From JBCDHN01 sp965224535 (GTDB taxonomy: Bacteria; Verrucomicrobiota; Verrucomicrobiia; Verrucomicrobiales; DEV007), in contig CBDCZR010000022.1 of assembly GCA_965224535.1 (NCBI GenBank), positions 558,001 through 622,000 on the forward strand: 64,000 nucleotides of DNA, in the 5' to 3' direction. The translations under genes and the position numbers were made by a program. The number at the start of each line of letters is the position of its first letter. Position 1 is the first letter of the stretch. Positions 56,851 through 64,000 of this stretch are shown here, in pieces. The notes under the pieces were generated by a model. That model was not told the DNA's origin and ran no database searches. It saw nothing but the letters and a program-made list of their open reading frames with translations.

Positions 56851-58084
56851 GTAGTTCGTTTCATTAAAAGATCGACAAATATTTAATCTGTGTTAGATAT
56901 TTGGATGGCCAGAAAAACTACCAGAGCACCTCTAACACTTTCACAAGACGACCAACAAACTCTCAAGCGCATAGCGAATTCACAAACTGAATCACTGCGG
57001 CGGATTCGGCGATCCAAGGTGCTCTTGTCCTACTCCTCCGGCGCTACCATTTCCGAGGTCGCCAAAGAGGTGGGAGTTTCGCGTGACGTGGTTTACAAGT
57101 GGATTGACCGGGCGCTCGCTCTCGGACCCATCGCCGCGCTGGATGACAAATATCATCGGCCCCACGATCCCAAAATCACACTTGCAGCCAAGAGCTGGGT
57201 CATCGAATTGGCCTGCACTAAACCCAAAGACCTGGGATATGCCGCGGAACTCTGGACGATGAAGGCGTTAGCCGAACACGTACGCATCCGCGGCCCAAAG
57301 CTGGGCCATCAATGCCTCGACAAAGCGGCAAAGGCGACCGTCTGGAGAATTCTCAACCAGCGCGAAGTCAAACCATACAAGGTGCAATATTATCTCGAAC
57401 GCAAAGATCCGGAGTTTGAGCGCAAACAGGCCGAGGTGCTCGTCGCCTACCAAGAAGTCGCCATCGCCAACGCCCAGGGCTTCGATCCCTTTGTGGAGCC
57501 GGGTGTGGTGACGGTGTCGGCCGATGAAAAACCCGGCGTGCAGGCCATCAAGCCCATCGCTCCCGAGCTGCCACCGGTTCCTGACAAGCATCCCGGTATC
57601 GGGCGTGACTATGAATACGAGCGGCTCGGGACACTGTCGATCTTGGCGGGGATCGATCTTCACTCCGGTTACATTCACGCCAATGTGGAGGAGCGCCACC
57701 GGAGCTGCGAGTTCATTGAACTGTTGCGCAGCCTCGACGATTATTACCCTGCGGATTGCCGCATTCGCATCATTCTAGACAATCATAGCGCCCACATCTC
57801 GAAGGAAACGATGGCATGGCTTGAGACCCGGCCGGGAAGATTTGAATACGTGCATACACCGAAGCACGCTTCGTGGCTAAACATCATCGAAACGGTTTTC
57901 AGTAAGATGGCGCGTACGTTTCTTCGAAAAATCCGTGTTGATAGCAAAGAGGAACTCAAGGATCGCATCCTCCTTGGCATCAACGAGATCAACCAGCAAC
58001 CGGTTGTTCACAAATGGCGGGCCTTCGATTTGGACTGAGCAGTTGCGCTTGACTATTTGTCGATCTTTTAATGAATCGAACTAC
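56851..58084 (+). mobile_element. Second IS630-family insertion sequence
   Basis: The element is 1,234 bp with 30-bp terminal inverted repeats (56851-56880 and 58055-58084) that match except for one base. Both ends are flanked by TA (56849-56850 and 58085-58086). It differs in sequence from the element at 41112-42227. Confidence 0.9.
56905..58038 (+). CDS. IS630-family transposase
   Basis: A 377-residue transposase from the ATG at 56905 (a GTG at 56890 is possible). N-terminal HTH: ATISEVAKEVGVSRDVVYKWIDRAL. DDE residues: VSADEKPG (D), IILDNHSAH (D) and ASWLNIIETVFSKM (E). The stretch TPKHASWLN and MARTFLRKIRVDSKEELKDRI are typical of this IS630 branch. Frame intact. Confidence 0.93.
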   Translation: MARKTTRAPLTLSQDDQQTLKRIANSQTESLRRIRRSKVLLSYSSGATISEVAKEVGVSRDVVYKWIDRALALGPIAALDDKYHRPHDPKITLAAKSWVIELACTKPKDLGYAAELWTMKALAEHVRIRGPKLGHQCLDKAAKATVWRILNQREVKPYKVQYYLERKDPEFERKQAEVLVAYQEVAIANAQGFDPFVEPGVVTVSADEKPGVQAIKPIAPELPPVPDKHPGIGRDYEYERLGTLSILAGIDLHSGYIHANVEERHRSCEFIELLRSLDDYYPADCRIRIILDNHSAHISKETMAWLETRPGRFEYVHTPKHASWLNIIETVFSKMARTFLRKIRVDSKEELKDRILLGINEINQQPVVHKWRAFDLD

Positions 58085-58297
58085 TAGTGCCTGAGAAAAA
58101 ACACCCTTGTTTTGCGACCCAGGTCGTCAGCTTCCAAAACCAACGGGTTGAGCAGGCCATTTGCCGTTGGTTTACCCGGGATTTGATCGGAATTTGAGCA
58201 AAAAGTGCTTTCTAGCCCCTTTGGCTAGCACGGTGAGGATTTTCGGCGGCCCGCCGATCGTTGTTATTTGAGGTCGCTCTAGATCTAGACCGGGCGC

Positions 58298-58420
58298 TCA
58301 AGTCTTGAGCAACTGCGCTCCGATCTTGTGCAGGTTGTAGGCCAGAATCCCGAGCCCTGCGTAGCGCTTGTAGCCGCGCAGCCTTTTATCGGGGCAACGG
58401 TTTAATCCGTGGTGTGCTCC
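58298..58420 (-). pseudogene. C-terminal remnant of an ISNCY-like transposase
   Basis: The minus strand reads HHGLNRCPDKRLRGYKRYAG and then LGILAYNLHKIGAQLLKT before a stop. This is the typical end of ISNCY/IS1182-like transposases, with the conserved GLxRC and YNLxxIG. The rest of the gene is missing. The 211 bp between it and the IS630 end hold a 12-bp palindrome (TCTAGATCTAGA at 58278) and otherwise nothing recognisable. Confidence 0.65.
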
Positions 58421-58439
58421 AGGCAATTGATATCGCTGT

Positions 58440-59521
58440 CCACCGGAATGGCCCCATCAGCCAAGGCAGCCCGTGGACTCACCGAATCCGGCATTCCATC
58501 CACCACGATTCATTCGTGGCTCTGGAACGCGGAGCGGGGGAGGCTTCAATCCGATGCCAACACGATCCTTGTCATGGACGAAGCCGGTATGACTGACACC
58601 AGGATCATGGCAAAAGTGATCGAACGGGTAAAGAAGAGCGGCGCCACTCTTGTTTTGGTCGGGGACGCCGGCCAACTCCAGGCTGTAACCCTCGGAGGCT
58701 CTTTCAAGGCCATTGATGAGCGATTGGGGCACGATGTGAAGCTTACAGAGATCATCCGGCAGAAACGACCAGAAGACCGGCAGGCGGTAAGGGACGTAAT
58801 CGCGGGGAGAGCGGAAAAAGCGCTCAAACACTTTCTCGACCAAGGACAACTCAAAATTGCCAAAGACCGCGACCAAGCACGGCAGGCGCTTCTTGCCGAC
58901 TGGAAAATCAAAGGTCTAGCAAACCCAAATGACCAACTTATTCTCACTGGAACCAATCTGGATGCGACGATTCTAAACCGGGAAATCCAAGCAGAGCGAC
59001 TTCGAACCGGGTGCATTTCTGCTCTGCAATCAGTCACCGTCCACAAGGAAGAAATCCATCAGGGCGACCGAGTTCTCTTTACAAGGAACAACCGAGCAAT
59101 GGGAATCCAAAACGGCATGTTAGCCACGGTGACACAAATTAATCCTGTTTTTGGCATCGTCACCGTTCACGTAGACGGTGAAGAAAGAACCAGGACCATT
59201 GCAACCAGAAGCTACCAGGATTTGAAACTCGGATACGCGGTCACCGCCCACAAATCCCAAGGAATGACCGTGCCTCGTGCGTACGTCCTTAGTTCAGAAA
59301 CGATGCAGGACCGGGAACTTTCATATGTCCAGATTTCCAGAGCCAAGCTCGAAACCCGCGTCTACACCACGGAGATTGAGGCAGGGGAGAATTTGACACA
59401 AATGGCGCGAAACATGCAGCGAAGCCACCAAAAGGAACTTGCGATCGCGCAGGCCTCGGAACCATTTCACCAACGACGGAGAGAAACCCAGAGCCAGGAT
59501 CTCACTCAAGACCAAATCTGA
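58440..59521 (+). pseudogene. TraA/MobF-type relaxase C-terminal helicase fragment
   Basis: About 360 codons of an SF1B (RecD/TraI-like) helicase: AKAARGLTESGIPSTTIHSWL, LVMDEAGMTD (Walker B), LVGDAGQLQAV (motif III), LTEIIRQKR, and the C-terminal YAVTAHKSQGMTV and YVQISRA motifs. The N-terminal HUH relaxase domain and Walker A (GxAGxGKT) are absent; the sequence before about 58440 is unrelated and abuts the ISNCY remnant. A conjugative relaxase of this family should be about 900 or more residues, so this is a relic of a plasmid or conjugative element. The remaining frame is undamaged to 59521. Confidence 0.85.
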
Positions 59522-59694
59522 TTTCGACTAAAACCTAGGTTATTCCAACATTGGCACGAAAAATGCTCCAGCGCCAGTATCCGCGAAAAGCCCCCGTTTC
59601 CAATTGGTGAAAACCAAGGATTCTGACTTTGACCAAAAAAAGACCGTTTAAGAATCCAAGAAAGCGCGACCTATACTCAATAACCCTTTTTAAC

Positions 59695-60042
59695 ATGGGG
59701 CAAAAAAGCACCACTAGCCCGAAAACGGAAGCCGCGAAATCTTTGTCTGAGATTTTCCCCGACAAAGACATCGAATCCCTTAGGAGGCGACTAATAATGC
59801 ATGCCCAATCGCATGCTTTTACTAGGGAAGATGCAGAAGATTTGGCCCAAGATACCCTCAAACTATCCATAATCTCGAAGCATACGGAATCACAGTCTTC
59901 AAGTTCTGCATGCTACGAAGAAGAAGCCTCATGTTATACGACAAATCGCCGAACGCCGGCATACAAGCTCGCTAGTCTGTCAGGAATCTCCAGTTTGCCA
60001 GAAAAAACTCCGTTTAACTTTCAGGCGAACCGTCACCTATAG
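59695..60042 (+). pseudogene. Fragment resembling a sigma factor region 2, probably frameshifted
   Basis: The ATG at 59695 begins MGQKSTTSP. The segment LRRRLIMHAQSHAFTREDAED and LAQDTLKLSI resembles ECF sigma region 2 (DAEDLAQDT). After it the frame becomes Ser/Thr-rich and unlike any sigma factor, and no region 4 HTH follows, so it is probably broken. Low GC content fits the neighbouring foreign cassette. The identification is tentative. Confidence 0.4.
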
Positions 60043-60044
60043 GT

Positions 60045-60542
60045 ATGGCACAAAACTACGCAAGCACATATACGGTGCTCAATGGCGATACCCTAGCTGC
60101 TATCGCAAGGCGAAAATACGGCATTGCAGACGTTTGGCCGATTATCGCAGAGCACAACAGACTCACCAATCCTCATCTGATTTACCCCGGGCAGAAGCTT
60201 AGTCTGCCAAAAATATCTACATCGACCATAAGGCAAATCAAGCAAACGGCGGTCCGGAACAGGACAATTCCTGACACAGTCGCAGAGCTGCAGCAGGAGA
60301 TTCTGCGCATCAACCGCGACATTGATCGAATGCGCAAGGCAAGTGCGGCTACGACAAAACAAATAGCGCAGTGGCAAGCCATCACAGAGGAACAAGTGGC
60401 AATGATCCAAATGCTTAGGATTGCCAAAAGGGCATTGGAACGAATACCCGACTCAACGAGAAAACAGCAAAGACTGAAGCAACTCGAAGAAAAAGAACTA
60501 CAGGTTATTTTCAAGCTTAAAGAACATCCCCCGAAAACATGA
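60045..60542 (+). CDS. LysM-domain protein with coiled coil
   Basis: A 165-residue protein. Residues 8-55 form a LysM domain (YTVLNGDTLAAIARRKYG, IIAEHNRLTNPHLIYPGQKL), the peptidoglycan- or glycan-binding module. Residues about 78-160 form a long charged coiled coil (LQQEILRINRDIDRMRKA). There is no signal peptide, so it may be cytoplasmic, phage/tail-like or exported otherwise. LysM tail-assembly proteins of contractile systems look similar at the N-terminus, but no tail genes are adjacent. Its stop overlaps the lipoprotein start (ATGA). Confidence 0.85.
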   Translation: MAQNYASTYTVLNGDTLAAIARRKYGIADVWPIIAEHNRLTNPHLIYPGQKLSLPKISTSTIRQIKQTAVRNRTIPDTVAELQQEILRINRDIDRMRKASAATTKQIAQWQAITEEQVAMIQMLRIAKRALERIPDSTRKQQRLKQLEEKELQVIFKLKEHPPKT

Positions 60543-60856
60543 AACAAATGAGAAACGGCCTCCTGTTGCTTGCCATCATTCTTGGCCCCGCATGCCATAC
60601 CTACACCTATACACCTGATCAGCCTCCCGAGCAGATGCCATCACGCGGATGCCCAGAAAACTCCATGAAGCAGATCACTGGGCAGTCAACCAATGCTCAT
60701 AGCAGCAATCATCCAACCGAAAGACGACCCGATGATCTCTATCAGGAACTCATTCAAACACTGGAAGAGCGAAGAGAAATCCACCTAAACGAAGCGGATC
60801 TTCTTAATGAAAGAAAACAAGAATTAACCTCATACAAACAAAGATATGGTCTATAA
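60539..60856 (+). CDS. Small lipoprotein of unknown function
   Basis: A 105-residue protein with a lipoprotein signal peptide, MKQMRNGLLLLAIILGPAC (lipobox GPAC). The rest is hydrophilic with a C-terminal helix (LYQELIQTLEERREIHLNEA) likely to be coiled coil. Start codon overlaps the LysM gene's stop, so the two are coupled. This pairing resembles the small spanin-like or tail/lysis gene pairs of mobile elements, but I cannot assign a family. Confidence 0.75.
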   Translation: MKQMRNGLLLLAIILGPACHTYTYTPDQPPEQMPSRGCPENSMKQITGQSTNAHSSNHPTERRPDDLYQELIQTLEERREIHLNEADLLNERKQELTSYKQRYGL

Positions 60857-60919
60857 AGTTGATCACTGTGTCACCAGTGGACCGCGACCGCGAAGCTACT
60901 CTTTAACCACCAATACGTA

Positions 60920-61474
60920 TTGCCCGGATTTGTCAAACTCACACACATCTTACTGCCGTTTACTAAGAAGCTTGCTCCTCTCGGATACGTCTATTCGGAA
61001 ACTGAGGATGAGGACGAAGACGGATTCAGTCTCTACCATTTCAAAGTTGTCGAGTATCAAGATGGATCACTTAAGGTTCGCCTCTGGTTGAGATCACTTG
61101 GCTTTCTCATTTCGGGCTTTTTTGCAACCATAATTCCTCCCGCCCTTATCGACCTTGCCATCTACTACTTTGGATACCTCAAGAACACCGAGGGTGCTGT
61201 CTTCGCGCCACACCTTGCGGCTATCGGGGTATACCTTGGAGCTGCCTCATACCTTGTAGAACTCCTTCTTTTCCGCTGGCTTACTACAACTTACTGGTCC
61301 TCAGGATCTGACATAGCTAAAGAGCTCGGCTACGACAAGAAGCGTGCTGTCAAAAGACGCTCTCCAATTCCCGAGTTGAAGGCAGCAGGAGCGCCGAAGC
61401 CTAAGCAAGCACCCGCCGCCAAATCCGAGGCTGCGGCTGTCCCCATTCTCCGACCACCAGCCACTAATAGTTAA
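60920..61474 (+). CDS. Predicted inner-membrane protein of unknown function
   Basis: About 184 residues from a TTG at 60920; no good ATG exists, and an in-frame stop lies about 70 bp upstream. A charged N-terminal part precedes two hydrophobic segments (LGFLISGFFATIIPPALIDLAIYYF and APHLAAIGVYLGAASYLVELLLF, given here only as their ends LGFLISGFF and YLVELLLF), and a Lys/Pro/Ala-rich cytoplasmic tail. It lies 63 bp after the lipoprotein gene on the same strand, so it is probably in the same cassette. I do not recognise the family. Confidence 0.65.
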   Translation: MPGFVKLTHILLPFTKKLAPLGYVYSETEDEDEDGFSLYHFKVVEYQDGSLKVRLWLRSLGFLISGFFATIIPPALIDLAIYYFGYLKNTEGAVFAPHLAAIGVYLGAASYLVELLLFRWLTTTYWSSGSDIAKELGYDKKRAVKRRSPIPELKAAGAPKPKQAPAAKSEAAAVPILRPPATNS

Positions 61475-61563
61475 GTAATTAGTTAGGATTTTGGTGAACA
61501 GGTCGAATATAGTTGAACATTGTTAGGAGTCAAAGGAAAAACGCTTCAATTTGGCGGAGCTCG

Positions 61564-62448
61564 CTAACTTGAAAGATAAGCGGAATCGCTCGCAGCCGTA
61601 GCGAGGGCCGGAGGCCGAGCGCAGGCTGCGAGCGATTCACGCTGGTGATATACCTCATGAGGCGTACTCCAACCCAGGGATTGATGCGGACGCTCTTGGT
61701 TGTAGTTAGTAAACCACCGCTGGGCGCCCTCATGCAACTCGTAACCATCGGCATAGCTTCTAAGGTAGACGTCCTCATACTTGTAGCTGCGCCACAATCG
61801 TTCCACTAAGACATTGTCCGCCCAACGCCCCGCCCCATCCATGCTAACCAGCATTCCGTGCGTCTGCAGCGAGGCCACAAAATTCTTGCTCGTAAACTGG
61901 CTGCCCTGGTCGGTGTTGAAAATTTCGGCCAACTCCACGGCGTTTTGCACCGCGCTTTCAACTGCCTGCAGACAAAAGTCGCACTCCATCGTGTTCGAGA
62001 TCGACCAGCTCAACACGTAGCGGCTGAACCAATCCATCACCGCCACCAGATACATGAATCCGCGCGACATCGGGATGTAGGTAATGTCGGCCGCCCACAC
62101 CTCGTCCGGCCGCTTGATCTCGCGGCCTCGCAGCAAATACGGGAAAACCCGATGCTCGCTGTTGGACGAAGTGGTTTTTGGCTTGGGATAGATAGCCTCA
62201 ATCCCGACCAGCTTCATGAGCAGCCCAACTCGCTTTGGGTTAACAACATACCCTTTCCGGCGTAGCATTTGCGTTAGGCGAGGCCGCCCGTAAGTAGGCT
62301 GTTCCAATTGAATTTGGTCGATCGCCTTCATGATCTCGAGATTTTCCTCACTCTCGGTAGCCGGCTGGTAGTAGCAACTGGATCGCGCCACCGAGGCCAA
62401 ACTGCACTGACGACGAATGCTAAGCAACGAACCGGACATTTCGATCAA
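61564..62448 (-). CDS. IS3-family transposase orfB (integrase core)
   Basis: A 294-residue rve integrase. The DDE residues are DEVWAADITYIPM (D), IFNTDQGSQFTS (D) and WRSYKYEDVYL (E). An N-terminal HTH-21-like region (SIRRQCSLASVARSSCYYQP) precedes. It starts at a TTG (62448) or the ATG 9 bp later. OrfB is in the same frame as orfA, separated by a TAA (62464-62466). Confidence 0.93.
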   Translation of the reverse strand: MIEMSGSLLSIRRQCSLASVARSSCYYQPATESEENLEIMKAIDQIQLEQPTYGRPRLTQMLRRKGYVVNPKRVGLLMKLVGIEAIYPKPKTTSSNSEHRVFPYLLRGREIKRPDEVWAADITYIPMSRGFMYLVAVMDWFSRYVLSWSISNTMECDFCLQAVESAVQNAVELAEIFNTDQGSQFTSKNFVASLQTHGMLVSMDGAGRWADNVLVERLWRSYKYEDVYLRSYADGYELHEGAQRWFTNYNQERPHQSLGWSTPHEVYHQRESLAACARPPALATAASDSAYLSS

Positions 62449-62463
62449 TCCTTGGCGTTTTTT

Positions 62464-62760
62464 TTACAGGGACAGACTCGCAGATTTTTTTTTGAGCCAA
62501 TCCACCTCCATAGTTAGTTCGCCGATTTTGGCCTGCAGTTGCTGAATTTGCTCTTGGCTCTTTCGAGCCTCATCGCCGCCGCCAGGCACCTCGAAAAGGC
62601 CCGGCAACCCCTCTTTGATCATGCTTTTCCACGAACCGACTTGGCTGACATGAACTTCGAACTTACGGGCCAGTTCGGCCGCAGTTTGCTGAGATTTTAG
62701 CGCTTCGAGGCCAACTTTTGCTTTGAATTCGGGACTGTGATTTCGTCGCTTTTTCTTCAT
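62464..62760 (-). CDS. IS3-family transposase orfA
   Basis: A 98-residue helix-turn-helix protein: MKKKRRNHSPEFKAKVGLEA, then TAAELARKFEVHVSQVGSWK and a leucine-rich coiled coil with EVDWLKKKSA at the end. A run of nine A occurs at the KKK codons, which is a typical slippage site, and eight A follow the stop codon. The usual product is a fused OrfAB; here a TAA lies between the two in-frame parts. Confidence 0.9.
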   Translation of the reverse strand: MKKKRRNHSPEFKAKVGLEALKSQQTAAELARKFEVHVSQVGSWKSMIKEGLPGLFEVPGGGDEARKSQEQIQQLQAKIGELTMEVDWLKKKSASLSL

Positions 62761-62801
62761 TTTGGTGTAGTTGTTAGAGTAAACAAACACCAAAATCCAC
62801 A

Positions 62802-64000
62802 CTTAAGCCAGTGGTCCGAAAATTGGGGGCAGGCATAATCCTCTTCACGAAGGTTGTCGTCCGGGCGATACAGGCCGTGAGGACGGCCAAGTCCGGTTTC
62901 CCATTCCACGTCGTGGAGGGTGAGCTTCCATTGCCCATCCCGGATCGAACGGGCATGATCTTTCTGCCCGCCAGCGCCGGAAGTAATGAGCGGTCGATCC
63001 TCCGGCCGCTTGAACGCCATATCCGGAGAAAGAAAAAGCTCTTGCAGGTTGGTGCCATCACCGCATTCGCCCGCCTCAAGAGGCACCCCTGCGATTGAGG
63101 CAAAGGTCACCGACAGATCCACCTGGGACACCAGCGCGTGGCTGGTCTTGCCACCGGGCATCACCCCTGGCCAGCAGACCAGAAACGGTTCGCGGTGCCC
63201 CCCTTCTTCCTGGCTGTTCTTCTGCCCGGTCAAATGTCCGTGAGGCGGCTGATAAGACTGCCGAATGTCTGAACCATTGTCACTGGTGAGCACGATCAAC
63301 GTGTTCTCCGACATCTTGTGCCCCGGCCAACGCGGATCGTCCGCCTCTGCCAGCCAGGCCCGCAGCAAACCCAGCGCCGTGTCGTTTTCCAGGATCATGC
63401 CCGTGCGCCCGATCGGATTCGCGTGTCTGTGTAGTTTGTCTTTGCCTCTGGCCATCGGTTCATCAATCAACTGACGCGCTGATCCGCCCGAAACTGTTTT
63501 GGCCATGCCCTTGACCGGATGACCGTCCAATGCCTCGGGAACCAGATAAGGCTCATGGTTGGCAAAAGGCGAGTAATAAAGGAAAAAAGGCGAGTCGGCG
63601 TGCTTGCCATCCGGCGCATGTGCGCCCAGCCATTGCCGAGCATGATCGAGGAACAACTGGGAGAGATCCTCCGTGGGGGCGGCTTCCAAACCTTCCGACG
63701 TCGACAACTGCTTGCTTTGTGGATCGAACATCACCAGCTTGTCATTGCGTATCAGCAATTTGGAAGTGCCACCGCCACAATTCTCAGGTATCCCCATGAA
63801 CTGGTCGAAGCCGTTGTGCGTGGGCCCATCCAGAACCGTCTTGGTGGCTTTATCATTGGGAGTGCCCAGATGCCACTTGCCCGTGGCATACGTGCGATAG
63901 CCGCCTCGACGCAAAATTTCGGGCAAGGTGGATTCCGTGCTCAACGTGCATGTGCTGTTCTTGCCAAGCAGATTGTGGCGCACCTCCGAGTGGCGCCACG
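62802..64000 (-). pseudogene. Sulfatase truncated at its 3' end by the IS3 element and running off the right edge
   Basis: About 400 codons of a sulfatase lacking both ends. Visible are LPEILRRGGYRTYATGKWHLG, FFLYYSPFANHEPYLVP, NTLIVLTSDNGSDIRQSY, GQKNSQEEGGHREPFLVCWPG and PLITSGAGGQKDHARSIRDGQWKL. The formylglycine site would lie upstream of the window edge. The coding frame runs through HWLK into the IS3 end and stops at 62757, so the natural C-terminus is lost. No intact copy of this sulfatase is in the window. Confidence 0.85.

Larger units (their letters stand above)
61485..62801 (-). mobile_element. IS3-family insertion sequence
   Basis: The element carries orfA and orfB of an IS3-type transposase. 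Its ends share GGATTTTGGTG (left about 61487-61497, right 62788-62799 inverted). It lies inside the 3' part of a sulfatase gene (see 62802-64000). No direct target duplication could be confirmed by eye. Confidence 0.8.

Noticed and set aside
60045..60856. Phage lysis (endolysin/spanin) module
   Set aside because: The LysM protein has no catalytic domain and no other phage genes are nearby; only the gene overlap and the lipoprotein resemble such modules.

Overview
The window looks like a chromosomal segment of a GC-rich, Gram-negative member of the PVC superphylum, most likely Verrucomicrobiota, with Planctomycetota the alternative. The evidence is the gene mix: a giant surface protein with an LEPR-XLL N-terminal signal and PATR/LamG-type modules, several secreted sulfatases, a Tat-exported DUF1501 protein, a PhoD-type phosphatase, a Gfo/Idh/MocA oxidoreductase, and a Ser/Thr kinase with PEGA and sulfatase-modifying-factor-like domains. 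The phylum is inferred from these families; there is no rRNA here.

Layout. (1) 1-21835, minus strand: most of one enormous secreted beta-rich protein gene. It starts at 21835, runs off the left edge, covers about 7,280 codons here, and is broken once by a +1 frameshift near 17598. Its N-terminus has the LEPR-XLL signal, an Ala/Pro/Glu-rich linker and a metzincin-like zinc motif. The rest is autotransporter-type beta repeats interrupted by LamG-like and MAM-like modules and a 577-bp internal duplication. (2) 22.8-26.1 kb: a housekeeping run phoH - pgpH-like HD phosphohydrolase - ybeY. (3) 26.1-39.1 kb: an OB-fold exported protein, a GT4 glycosyltransferase, gcvT, a Gfo/Idh oxidoreductase, a decayed ClpC-like gene, DUF1501, an ABC-2 permease, a periplasmic sugar-binding lipoprotein, argC, and a tightly overlapping response regulator - trmB - mnmE operon. 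(4) 39.1-42.8 kb: an accessory scar with a RAYT transposase remnant, a PFOR fragment, and a membrane-protein gene split by an intact IS630 element with perfect inverted repeats and a TA duplication. (5) 42.8-56.3 kb: PhoD phosphatase, peroxiredoxin plus HTH-metallo-hydrolase, a deleted sulfatase, tRNA-Ser(GCT), a second GT4, the kinase/PEGA/FGE-like receptor followed by an intact sulfatase, an NtrC-like regulator without its GAFTGA loop, and a CbiX/DR2241-like pair. (6) 56.4-64 kb: a mobile-element graveyard with a broken sulfatase/HEAT gene, a second IS630-type element, an ISNCY-like remnant, a truncated TraA-type relaxase-helicase, a small LysM/lipoprotein/membrane-protein cassette, and an IS3 element that has cut the 3' end off another sulfatase.

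How the genes fit together. The secreted sulfatases, sugar-binding lipoprotein, oxidoreductase and carbohydrate-binding-type modules of the giant protein fit a lifestyle based on sulfated polysaccharides. That is inference from family content. Intergenic DNA carries two recurrent signatures: heptamer-period GAAA-rich tandem repeats next to start codons, and REP-like palindromes that may be linked to the RAYT remnant.
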